This document shows, piece by piece, positions 12,801 to 24,800 of a stretch of 64,000 bases of DNA. The translations under genes and the position numbers were made by a program. The stretch lies in the NCBI RefSeq assembly GCF_963678975.1, contig NC_089278.1, positions 13,497,959-13,561,958 on the forward strand, read 5' to 3'. Position 1 is the first letter of the stretch. Each line of letters begins with the position of its first letter. Source of the DNA: Dysidea avara. Taxonomy: Eukaryota; Porifera; Demospongiae; Dictyoceratida; Dysideidae. Below the pieces are notes generated by a model. The model saw only the letters and a program-made list of their open reading frames with translations, did not search any database and was not told the origin of the DNA.

Positions 12801-15800
12801 AATAAGGACAAAGCTTTTGGTCCCAACTTACAGATCTGAATAACCTCTGAAAGGGGAAAACCTCTGTCCAAAAATTCTGGGTCTCAAAATATCTGTAATA
12901 GAGAGATTCTACTGTATGTGTTGTACAAGGAAGATCAGTCTGTTTTAGCAATTAAAAGGTAGCTCTGGGCAACTGTAAATGTATTGTGCACAAGTTACAA
13001 TAACAATAAGGGCATGTCACATAGTAAAGTTGTCATGGTAAGAAATCATAAGACATTAATTTTGTTATTCCCAATGTGTTGCAGTTATAGTTGGTGTGTA
13101 CATTCCATATAGGTGTAACCCATTACCAGATCAATTAGATGATGCAATTGAAGGAAGATCTTGTCAAGGATTACTGATATATGATGCATACACAATTGAT
13201 ATTTCCAGTAGACCTGATGTGATTGAAATTACCAATGAGTTTCGTATTGCCCTTAAAAACATTAGTGGTGATGATATATGTTCCATCTTTCTCACTTATA
13301 TTGTATGTTCACTTTTATACCATCCTTGTAGTAATGACACTTTCAAACTGCTTCCTATTTGCATGAGCAGTTGTCATACTGTTAAAGATGTGATTGCCGA
13401 ATGCATTAACGTTGTTCTGTCAATTGGATTACATGCCAGCATACGTTTTAACTGTGAAGAACCATCTTCTTATATTCCAGGAGTAGAACTTCCTAGAAGG
13501 CTATTTGATGAGGACAACTGTTTACTATTTTCAAATGCAGTTGGTAAGTCCAAATGCAGTTGGTAAGTAATTGAAATACCATATAACAGGAAAGTTTGGT
13601 GGGAGGACAGTTTGGCTAGTGAGTAGTATTTCGCTATACTAAAATCCATCAATACAAATCTGTATTAACTGCTAATAAATCTGCCAAACTTTTTCTCGCC
13701 AAAATCCTGTTGTGGTGAATTCACCAAAGTTTCCTCCTGCCAAAATTTCCTGCTATCTATTTGCGTATTTGCAAAATCAACATGAAAACATGCTTTTTTA
13801 AAAATCATTTGCAGTGAACACTTGTTCATTGAGCTTCCACATGATCAGTGCAACGTACTCAGAACCCCTAGCTGGGATACTACTTGGGACCTAACTTAAC
13901 AACTGAATCCAATCTGTTAACAGTATATAACTGTCCAATTAGGTCATCCACTTTAGGACTAATATATGTGTTTTTATTAGTTCACTAATGTGAATCAGTA
14001 TGTGATTGTATGTATGGAGTGACACATTATGTACATTTACACATTTTAATGCATTACAGGGTCTTCCCCTAATTCGCCTAGTAATAGTTTTCCTGTGGAA
14101 ATAGTGGCTGTGGTTGTGCCTATTCTGGCCCTTGTTGGTATTGCTATTATTGTTGCATCAGTAGTGATTTGGAAGTATATGAGAAAGTAAGCTGATGATA
14201 TTATAGTGTTTATTTGTATATAAAGTAGATAATAGCTTATTTGTAAATTACAAGATTTAGGTACAATTTGGTATTTATTTATTGTTATTCTATTTTATAG
14301 TAAAAGAATTGTTGTCAATGCTGGCCGTTTATCTTTGAATCCTCTTTATGGCATTTATTCAACTAGTAATAGTCAGTCTACCAGTCTCCTAACAGGTAAC
14401 TTTGTTATACAGTAGAGAGTCAATTATCTGAACCCCTATTATCTGAACGTTTGATATCTGAACACCAAAGTGACTGCTCAATTAGAATCTTTGTCAATAA
14501 GTGTATGCTTTATTAGAGTAATTGAACAAAGCTCTGAATATAAATCAATGTATGTTTGATTTTACATACTATTCAATTATATGAACACCCCTCCCCCATG
14601 TTAGTCCAGATTATCGACTCTGTATATGTGACCAAATTTTACAAAACTGATCCAAATCGCACATCAGGCAAAATCAAATTAACACCTCCAGTGGATAGCT
14701 ACACTATTGTACTAGTAGTTTTGACACTCAGTACCACTCAAACTGCTCGAGGCTGGTTTCAACAGACATCTTTTCTGGGTAGTGTGTAGAGCTCGAGTGG
14801 TGGTTTTAGGCCTTGTGAAGGACCTGGCTTGGCAAGAACCAGTGGTTTACTGGTGGACAGCCTGATAATATTGGCCAGACATTTTTCTGTGGATTTTGCT
14901 ACATACCAGCCAGTAAGGAGCCAATACAGCCCTTTTATTCTCGTCTCTGGACTCCAATCGTGGTCTGCCTTCATTTTGAGGTCTAACCCTTGCCCACCCC
15001 GCCACCCCCACCCTCCACCCCTTTGTGAACACTCGTGATACTACTTCACTCATCCAACTGCTCAGATTTTCTATCTTATTTGGCGGGAAACTCTACAAGC
15101 AGCTACAAGTACTGTAAGTGGCCTGAAAGGTAATAGATTGATGCATCTTTTGTGTAAATTTCATACGCGTGCTTGCTATCCTTGGAGGGCTTGAATTCTT
15201 TAAAACCGTTTATCTCGAAACTTCTAATGTGCGATTTGGATCGTTTTTCCAAAATCCAGTCACATATACAACTTTTATGTATAGATGTATTCATTGCGCA
15301 TACCCTATATAGCAAAAAATTAATGTCAAAAACTAAATTGCAATTAAAACACCCAGGGGCATAGTAGACTGGTGAGGCAGTTACCTCACCAAATATTGGT
15401 GACTGAACTGAGAATCATTCCTTTTAGAGCTTGCATTAACACAATTTATAGCAATTTATATATGGTATTCTGTGTACAATATTAACAGTTCATCCAGAGG
15501 CTGAGGTTTTCAGAAAATGATGAAAGTAAACAGCATGGTACAGTGAACAAAACATAATTGAAACAATGGATTCATGAATTTGCCATCATTACCTTGGCAG
15601 CCTGAAATTTCTGGAACCATACACCTAGCGCTACTGGGTCTTACAGCAAGAAGGCAGGCAGGCAGATGAAATGTAGGCGGATTTCAAAATTTTAAAATTC
15701 ACTGTACATTGAAACAGTTGACTTTTCCCTACGTTTATCCAAGGTACAGCATCATTACAGCTGTACTAATTCATTCCAGGTGGGTTTTTTTTTCTAGAAA

Positions 15801-18800
15801 AATGTATTGCAAGGTTGTTTTTTAAAGTGTGAAAATTTATGAAGCCATATGATTTCTTACCAATCCCTACTTATTAAGTACTACTGTACTTTATTATATA
15901 TAGTGTGTGTAGTATATGTATTTAGTGTGCAGTGCTTTGTGTGTGTGAAGAGTAAATATGGAGCTAAACTTGTATAAGGCAAGTACTATACAGTCTGTAC
16001 ATTAGTTAAAATGTAAATGCATAATATATAGTTTATATGATTTTACTGCAATGCTTTATATGGTATAGATACTGATGCTAAAAGAAATTTTGTTGTAGAA
16101 GTATCAGAGTGTGATGACATAAATCAGTTAATAATTCCGGAACAGGAAATAATAATAACTGCAGAACTTGGAGAAGGTACCATGCATGGATGTGTATTGA
16201 TGATAAGAATAGATTGCACTCAGTAGAGCCATTTCTCTTGTTGACAGATAGTTTCACTGTGTCGATGTTATCATCTACCATACTATTAGCCTGTTTTTGA
16301 GTGGGAATTTTTAATAGCCTTCAAGGTTGAAGGTCTTGAGATGGCTCTTGAAGTTTGAAAATTTTCTTAGTAGAATGCATTGCCAAAATGAAGCGTAATA
16401 ATGGTTGAGAAATGAGAAAGGGAGTTGGCTTGAATCAAATTCTTTTTTGATGAAAATTATAAGTGTGATTGCATCTTATAGGTTGTATGCATTACATTAC
16501 TATAAATCTGAAATTTTTTGCAGATATAAATCAAAATTTTGCATTTTCTGTAAGTTGAACAAATTTAATTACAATAGCTTTATTTGTGATGATTAAAATT
16601 GCTGCCATTAAAAATTGGCACCAAACAAAAATTCACGAGGCTTATTTTCTCAAAGCATTTCAGTGAAAGGGTAACTTTTGTACAGATTCACAATAATATT
16701 TAAATCCAAATGCTTTCAAATAGTCAAAACCACTATCACATATCATAAAGTATTCTTCAAAACTATCTCATTCAATTCAAAAAGTATTACTAGTTTGATA
16801 CAATCCTTATTCAATGTTAGATGATAAGTGTATCCATTTGATTTCAGTAGTTCAAGTTATTATTTTATTCCAGGTGAATTTGGTAGTGTGTTTAAAGGGG
16901 AGTGGCAATACACAAACAGTGCTGGAGTTAAAATTGCTGAAGAAGTTGCTGTGAAAACTCTTAAAGGAGGTTAGCTGTAGCTTCTACTACACATGTGTAT
17001 ACTGATTAGTATAAGAGTAAAATGTATTGTTTTGACAACACTAAATTGTGATGTGGAAATTTATAAAAACAGCATTCCACATACACTTGAAGGGTTGAGA
17101 AATTTTGATTTGTATGTAACTCACTTGAGTTTCAGCTACATGCATGTACAAAATTATTAGTTATAGGGTAATCCATGATTCTTGTTGTAATATACTCTGT
17201 AAATAAGGTGATACCAACGCGTACCCAGCCGATAACAACACAGTTCAATTAGATTGGAAGGATTAAAGACAACATGTACAATCACGTACAAATCATTAGT
17301 CACGGAAAAGTTCGAATCAAATCTAAATACGCATGCGTACAATTACAACATATTCTAATTAATGTTCAAGTTATGACATCTCCTCCCTCCTTAAGATGGA
17401 AGGTCATCTGGGGACCAACGATCTGGAGGATGTCGTACTCTTGTAGAGCGACGAAGTTCAACAGTGTTAGGAGCTTCAATAGTACTAGACTGATCCACCA
17501 CTGGGGAACTTGCTTGGTCTCCAATTAACAGGAAATCATCAGAGTCGGAAATGTCATTGTTCGACAAGCGAATTTTGACATGGTCTACATGGCGACGCAC
17601 AACTTTGTTGTTTTGTAACTGAACTAGGTATGACAAGGGACCACGACACTTCTCAATCACACCAGGTATCCAAACTGGAGTTCCACTAAAATTCTTAACA
17701 TACACTGTATCACCAACATCAAACTCACGCAATCTACGTTTGCCATCATGATTAACCTTCTGCTTTTGCTGGTTAGCTTGAACTCTACTTGCTACAGTAG
17801 GCATTAGTAGATCTAGGTGTGATCTGAGTCTGCGTCCAAATAACATCTCTGCTGGGGATAACCCTGTAGTGGTCTGGGGGGTTATGCGGTACTTAAACAA
17901 GAATTGATTTAATCGAGTCTCCAGCGGACCATCTGATATTCGCTTGAGTCCATTCTTAAAAGTTTGCACAGATCTTTCGGCAAGGCCGTTTGAAGCTGGG
18001 TGGTATGGGGACGTGAGGATGTGTTCAATGCCATTCTGTTTAACAAATTCAGCAAATTCTGAGCTAGTGAAAACTGATCCATTATCAGACACTATCGTAT
18101 GCGGAAGTCCATGGATAGTAAACAAACTCAACAATTTCTCAACAGTCACAGCTGTGGTGGCATTTGAAACAGGTATCACTTCCATCCACTTTGAGTGAGC
18201 GTCAATTATCACTAAGAACATTTTGTTCAAGAATGGTCCAGCATAGTCTATGTGAATACGAGACCACGGTCGCTCCGGCCATTGCCAGGGATGAAGTGGG
18301 GCCTTGGCAGGTGTTGACTGTACTACTTGACACTTCTCACAACAACTTACAGTATTCTCTAACTGAATGTTCAGGTTTGGCCACCACACATAACCTCTTG
18401 CCAATTGCTTCATCCTAGTGCTACCTGGATGGCCCTCGTGGAGAATCTTGAGAACAGTCTCTTGGGCTTGTGGGGGAACAATCACTCTGGATCCCCATAG
18501 CAGACAACCATCAAAATGGCTTAACTCATTTCTTCTTGTGTAATAGGGTCTCAATTCTTCCTCGACTTTGGTTTGTGGCCAACCATGTAACACAAAATGT
18601 AAAACTTTGGATAAAACTTGATCTTTTTCTGTCATAACTTTAATCTCTTTGGCGGTAACAGGTGACGATGACAACTGTTCAGTTAATAACAAAATGTCTC
18701 CTGGAATAGGAACAATCTTGGGGCAATCTGGTAATGGTAGCCTACTAAGTGCATCACAGTTACCTTGGTCTTTGCCTCGTCTGTATCTTAGTTCGTACTC

Positions 18801-21800
18801 ATATGAGCTAAGTGTAAGGGCCCATCTCTGGATTCTCCCTGATGCCATAGGCGGTACAGCCTTGGTTTCACTAAACAGACGTCTCAGGGGCTGATGATCT
18901 GAAAATATAAGGAAATGGCGACCATACAAGTATTGGTGGAAACGTTTTACACCAAACACAATAGCTAACCCTTCCTTTTCAAGCTGAGAGTAGTTTTTCT
19001 CCGCAGCTGATAAAGATCTTGATGCAAACGCCACTGGTCTTTCACAGCCATCTTCTTGACATTGTGACAATACTGCACCGACACCATATGGTGAGGCATC
19101 GCATGCTAGAATCAACTGCTTGGCAGGGTCATAATGCACTAAGAGAGCTGATGACTGTAACAAGTTTTTGGCTCTCTCAAAAGCTGCTTGCTGAGCACCA
19201 GTCCAGTTCCACTTACGGCCTTTCTGTAACAGTTCATTTAATGGTGCCAACACTGATGACAGATCCGGAAGAAATTTCCGGTAATAGTTGATTAGTCCAA
19301 GAAAGGATTTCAACTTAGTGACATCAGTGGGGACAGGTGCCTCTTTCACTGCTTGTACCTTGGCCTGTGTGGGGTGAAGGCCTTGATCATCAATACGATG
19401 GCCCAAATATTCTACTGAAACTGACATGAATGAACATTTTGACATCTTCAAACGTAAACCTGCCTCATCCAGTTTCGTCAAAACTCTTTCTAGATTTTGT
19501 AAATGCTCTTCATCATTTCTTCCTGTGATCAGAATGTCGTCAAGATAAGCAACTACATTAGGAATACCTTGTAACAATGAATCGACAATTCTCTGAAAAA
19601 TTGCTGGTGCTGTTGAAACACCAAAAGGTAAACGATTGTAAATGAACAGGCCACGATGTGTGTTAATAGTCGTAAGATGTTTGGAAGCTTCGTCAAGACA
19701 AACTTGCTGATATGCATGGGCAAGGTCAAGTTTACTGAACTTGGTTCCTCCTGCCAGTGAGGCGAACAACTCTTCTGCTTTTGGCAACGGGTACTTGTCT
19801 ACTCTTGCTGCCTGGTTGACTGTCAGTTTATAGTCACCGCATATTCTGATGTTGCCGTCACTTTTGACAATGGGAACAATTGGTGCTGCCCATGAAGAAA
19901 ATTGTACAGGAGTGATAACACCTTCAGTATGTAGCCGGTCAAGTTCAGTTTCAACTTTGGCTTTGAGTGTAAACGGTAAGGATCGAGGTTTGTAAAAATG
20001 TGGCTGAACATTAGAGTCTATAACAATACTAGCTTGGGTGCCCTTCAACTCACCCAGTTCATCACAGAAAACTGTTTGGTGGCGATTCAAAACTTCTTGC
20101 AGTGGGGTGGGCACGGACACAGCACATACCTGAGCCCAATTCAACTTTATGTGTTTCAGCCAATCTCTACCCATCAAATTGGGTCCAGTACCACTCACAA
20201 CAATCACTGTTAAGTTAAATGACTGATTACCATATTGTACACTGACATTGATCTGCCCTAGGACTGTGAGCTTCTCTCCAGTGTAAGTATGTAACTGTAA
20301 ATTGGAAACTTGCAATGGAGGCTGTTGTAAAAGAACCGTCTTGTAAGTCTGTTCACTAATCACTGAGATTGCTGCACCAGTGTCTAGCTCCATTCTCACT
20401 TGGCAACTGTTAATTGTTAAGTCGACAGTGATTGGTGGATGATTCTGGTTGTCAATGTGAAACAATGTGTAGGGTGTTTCTGCTGATTCTGTGACAGAAG
20501 GGCTGCTTTCAGCTTGTAGAGAATGTTGTGGTTTGGAGGTTTTGGAACTCTTGCTCTGAGGGTTAGTAGGTGTTGACTTTGAAGTCCTGCAAGCTTTCAG
20601 GATGTGGCCTTTCTTACCACACCCATGACAAGTACTGTCCTTGAAAGGGCAACTATTAGGGTTATGCTGGCCTTTACAGCGGTAGCAAGTCTTCTGAAAT
20701 GTACCTTTTTGTACACTGTGCACAGGAAGCTGTCCTGTACCTGTTGCTGCTGCCAGGTCCTTTGTGTCCTTGTCTGCCATTTCTATAGCCTGTGCTATTT
20801 CGTAGGCCTTTTTGAAGGTTAGCTCAGGTTCTGACAACAGTCTTCGCTGAATTCGGGGGTCGTTCACACCACAAACTAGCCGATCACGAAGCATGTCTTC
20901 GAGGGTCGCGTCGTACCCACAGTGTTGAGCAATGTTTCAAAGTTCCGCTACAAACTTAGCGATGCCTTCTCCCTGCTGACGACATCGCGAATTGAACTTA
21001 AACCGTTGCACTATCATCGACGGTTTAGGACTGAAATATTTCGCCAAATGTTGGGTGATGTCCTCAAACTTACATTCTGCCGGTTTCTTTGGTGCCACAA
21101 GGTTGCGAATCACTTTGTAAGTCTGTTGTCCGCACGCACTCAAGAAAATTGCACAGCGTTTGTCGGCATCTTCCATGCCATTGGCTACGAAATACTGTTG
21201 AAGTCTCTCTTCGTAAGATTCCCAGTCTTCGTGTCGAGAATTAAACTCTTCCAACTTGCCATGTGCTGCCATCAGTAACGAAAATCGTCTTTATCCTCGT
21301 CGCCAATATGTAATATACTCAGTAAATAAGGTGATACCAACGCGTACCCAGCCGATAACAACACAGTTCAATTAGATTGGAAGGATTAAAGACAACATGT
21401 ACAATCACGTACAAATCATTAGTCACGGAAAAGTTCAAATCAAATCTAAATACGCATGCGTACAATTACAACATATTCTAATTAATGTTCAAGTTATGAC
21501 ACTTGTAAGCCACACTCACACAGCTAACCGCTGGTTTCCTCACTGTTTTACTGTTTGAGATGAAGAGAGAGTGCATGATGGATTTGGCAAACCATAATCA
21601 TCATGAGTGCTATCCCACTGCATGTGGACCTGTGATAGTGCTATGGTCTGTTAAAACATGGAGTCATAATCTAAGAGGTGGTCATTGATTAGGTCAGGGG
21701 CAGAGAACAGTACTCAAAAATGGAGGGTGTGGAGTGCGGGAGGGAGGGGAGGGGCAAGTCAGTGGGATGGCTGTAAGTTACAAAGTGTTTTAAAATCATA

Positions 21801-24800
21801 AACTGTACCTTTGTGTTTGAAGCACACTAGTATGCGAAGCGTGCCAATACTAGGGGGTCTGGGGGGGCATGCCCCCACAGGTAAATTTTGAGATTTGAAT
21901 GCTTTGAGATTGTATCTGAGAGTATTTTCAGTGGTACATGTGTACTTAAATAGGATACTCCTATAATAATTATAACAATGACTATCATAAGATACTGTAG
22001 ATACAGCAGTAAATTAATGAAGGCATTTCAGACAGACTCATGCTCTTGATTATGTACAGATGTAATGTGTTAATGGAGACAGATTGAATTAATTGCATAG
22101 CAGAACTAACTTAGATGATTCCACTGAATGTTCTATTATTAGAGTAGTTAAGTGACTGCTCTATTAGAGTATCTTGATCTCGTGCATTCCCAGCACTGAT
22201 TCATGCAGTATTCCATTCTTGCATAACCTTTAGCACAAATTCTAGTAAGTCAAGTTGACTAATGACTACAACACTTGCTTTACTTTAGCAAACTGGGCAT
22301 TGAAAAAGTGAGAGGGCACTTCTCCTTCACTTTCAAAAGTTGGGGGGCATCTCCGCTCCTGGGTTAGTAGTAACAGTATTGTTCAGCTGCCACCTTTTTG
22401 TTTTCACAGCTTTATAACCCTGACTTTTTCAAAGAGTGCACCCCTTTTCACAGTTCAGTTCACTATCATTACTGGCAATCATAGCAACCATTCTGCTTAT
22501 CTTTCAGTGCTGTAAAGTATGTTCTGGCTATAGAAGCAAAAAAAATGGGACACTAAGGAGGACAAAGATAAGCGCATTGTACGGCCTGCAGTATACCAAA
22601 AGGTACTTACTTGTTAAACCAAAGCAACTTATAACTGTGAAAAATCAAGTCACCGTGTTAGTCATTATTGAAGTTGATGCCGCATCACTTTTTTTACACA
22701 ACTCAGGCTCGCCCTGCTTTTAGCATCTGTCTAGTTATTGGGATATGCATCAGTCAGTTGGCTGGCTATAGTTAGTGTATCTGTCAGTCAGTCAGTCAGT
22801 CAGTCAGTCAGTCAGTCAGTCAGTCAGTCAGTCAGTCAGTCAGTCAGTCAGTCAGTCAGTCAGTTAGTACTAGAAGCTTTCATTAAAGCAAAATTAATAA
22901 TTTGTAGAAGCCTATTAACAGTATTTCAGGTCGATATAAAGGCATTGATGGGCTTGATTACACTCAACCTTGGCAGTGTGCTATGAAGATATATAGTATC
23001 ATCATTATCATTATCATTAACACTTTACAGTGACCAGCACTGAGTATAGGGCTGATATAGTGCAAGGGTGGTTTCGGGTATATAGGGCTGGTTTGTAAAT
23101 GAAAGCTTTCATTATCTGGTACCACTGTACTGAAATTTCTTTTAGACTACACTTCAGCAAAAAGTTTGAAAACATTCCTTCATGAAAGTGCTATCATGAA
23201 GAATTTCAAACACCCAAATGTATTGAGTGTGTTTGGGGTGTGTCTGGAAACATCGGATGGAGTACCATTTATAGTCTTACCTTATATGCCTAATGGTGAC
23301 CTCAGAAACTATTTGAAGAGTAGAAGAAGAGATGAATCAAATGTTGAGCAGTTTCCAATAGTAAGTTTTATGATATTTTTATCTATTGAAATGGTCATTA
23401 CTTCATGTGTCCATAAGCAATACTCGCTATATATTTATTATATACTTTGCAGGATATAGGACAAAACAGATTAGTGGATATCTGCTATAAGATTGCTTGT
23501 GGTATGAGTTATCTAGCAAAGAAGAGAATTGTCCATCGAGACCTGGCTGCAAGAAACTGCATGTGAGTAACCTGAAATATTCATATAGTGGTGTATGTTT
23601 CATTTTAAAGTGTTCACAGGGTTGATAAATCTTTACAAATTAAAGTTGCCGATTTTGGATTGGCTAGGGATGTGTATATGTCAGAGTATTATCGTCACCA
23701 AAATGCTACAAAATTACCAGTGAAATGGATGGCTCCTGAGGCATTGAATGACAGGAAAAGTGATGAGAAGACTGATGTGGTAAATGAGAATCTCAGCCTG
23801 TTCATATCTACATATGTATAGCCTTTGATGTGCTTCCTGAGGCAGTATAGTGGTTTACTATCACTGTGAAGTTATAATGTTTCACATTGTATTACATAAT
23901 CAGGCTTACAAAAACAGATCTTATTGGTGAAGAAACCAATTTGAATGAAGTGCTGATCAATTCAGACTTGGGTCCAAATATATTGCATAGTATTTAAATA
24001 CAAATACAAATACTATAAATTTTCCAAATACGAATACAATTGACAATACTTTGGTCAGGACAGTATTTAAATGCCAATACAAATACTTTCCATAGTATTT
24101 AAATACAATTTAAATACTTAATTTCTCTAATTTAGTATCTACGCTGTACACATGCTAGTTGTGCTTACTAATTTTTGTTAACACTGGTACAGGTACATGC
24201 TAGCTCTACCATAACCTCTATGCATGTATGCATGTACAGGAGGTGTATGTATATTATAATGTCATTATTGATTGAATCTAATAAACATCAGCTCTTCAAA
24301 TATTTTATCGGTTAGTCTACATCTCTCAGGTCTACATCTCTCAGATCGAAATATTTTCCCTACAATACTAAAGTCTTTCAACAGTCGACTTCAAAGAAAA
24401 GGTAACTGCTTATGAATCCAGTGAAATAGATCCTTGAAAGTAGTGTGGACCAAAGGTGTCGACAAGCTATGCATAGCTGATCTCACACTCTTTATGATCA
24501 AAGGTTCATTTGATTTTACCATCTTATTGTAGCACAAGTATTTGAAGTAATTGTAAGTATTTAATCCAACAACTGAATGTGTTACTGTATAATACTCTCA
24601 ATAGCAGCTTGACATATTATATTGAAATACGTCAAGCGATTAGCCAATAGAATTAGTATTACACTTGTTTGTCAAGATCCCATGACAAAAATCTATAATA
24701 CTAATTTGATTGGCTAAAATAGTGTGGTGTGTTTACATTAGAAGTAAATGTCCGATTTGACAACTATTGTTACCATAGTGATAGATGCCCCCAAGGTATG

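Larger units (their letters stand above)
17186..21501 (-). mobile_element. Ty3/Gypsy LTR retrotransposon, near full length
   Basis: Two 193-bp LTRs (17186-17378 and 21309-21501), starting tgtaatatac and ending ttatgaca on the plus strand, differ at about two positions, so the insertion is recent. The 5-bp duplication CTTGT flanks it (17181-17185 and 21502-21506). Internally on the minus strand come a primer-binding site next to the 5' LTR, gag, protease, reverse transcriptase, RNase H, integrase and a purine tract. No envelope gene is seen. It lies antisense in intron 7 of RTK1, between the glycine-loop exon and the helix-C exon. Confidence 0.95.

Noticed and set aside
17944..20822. Several plus-strand frames opposite the polyprotein
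   Set aside because: Antisense shadows of the Gypsy gag-pol frame.
22781..22864. CRISPR-like regular repeat
   Set aside because: Simple tetranucleotide tract without spacers, in an animal genome.
22738..22986. 82-codon frame of Val-Ser-Gln-Ser repeats
   Set aside because: It is a translated GTCA microsatellite.
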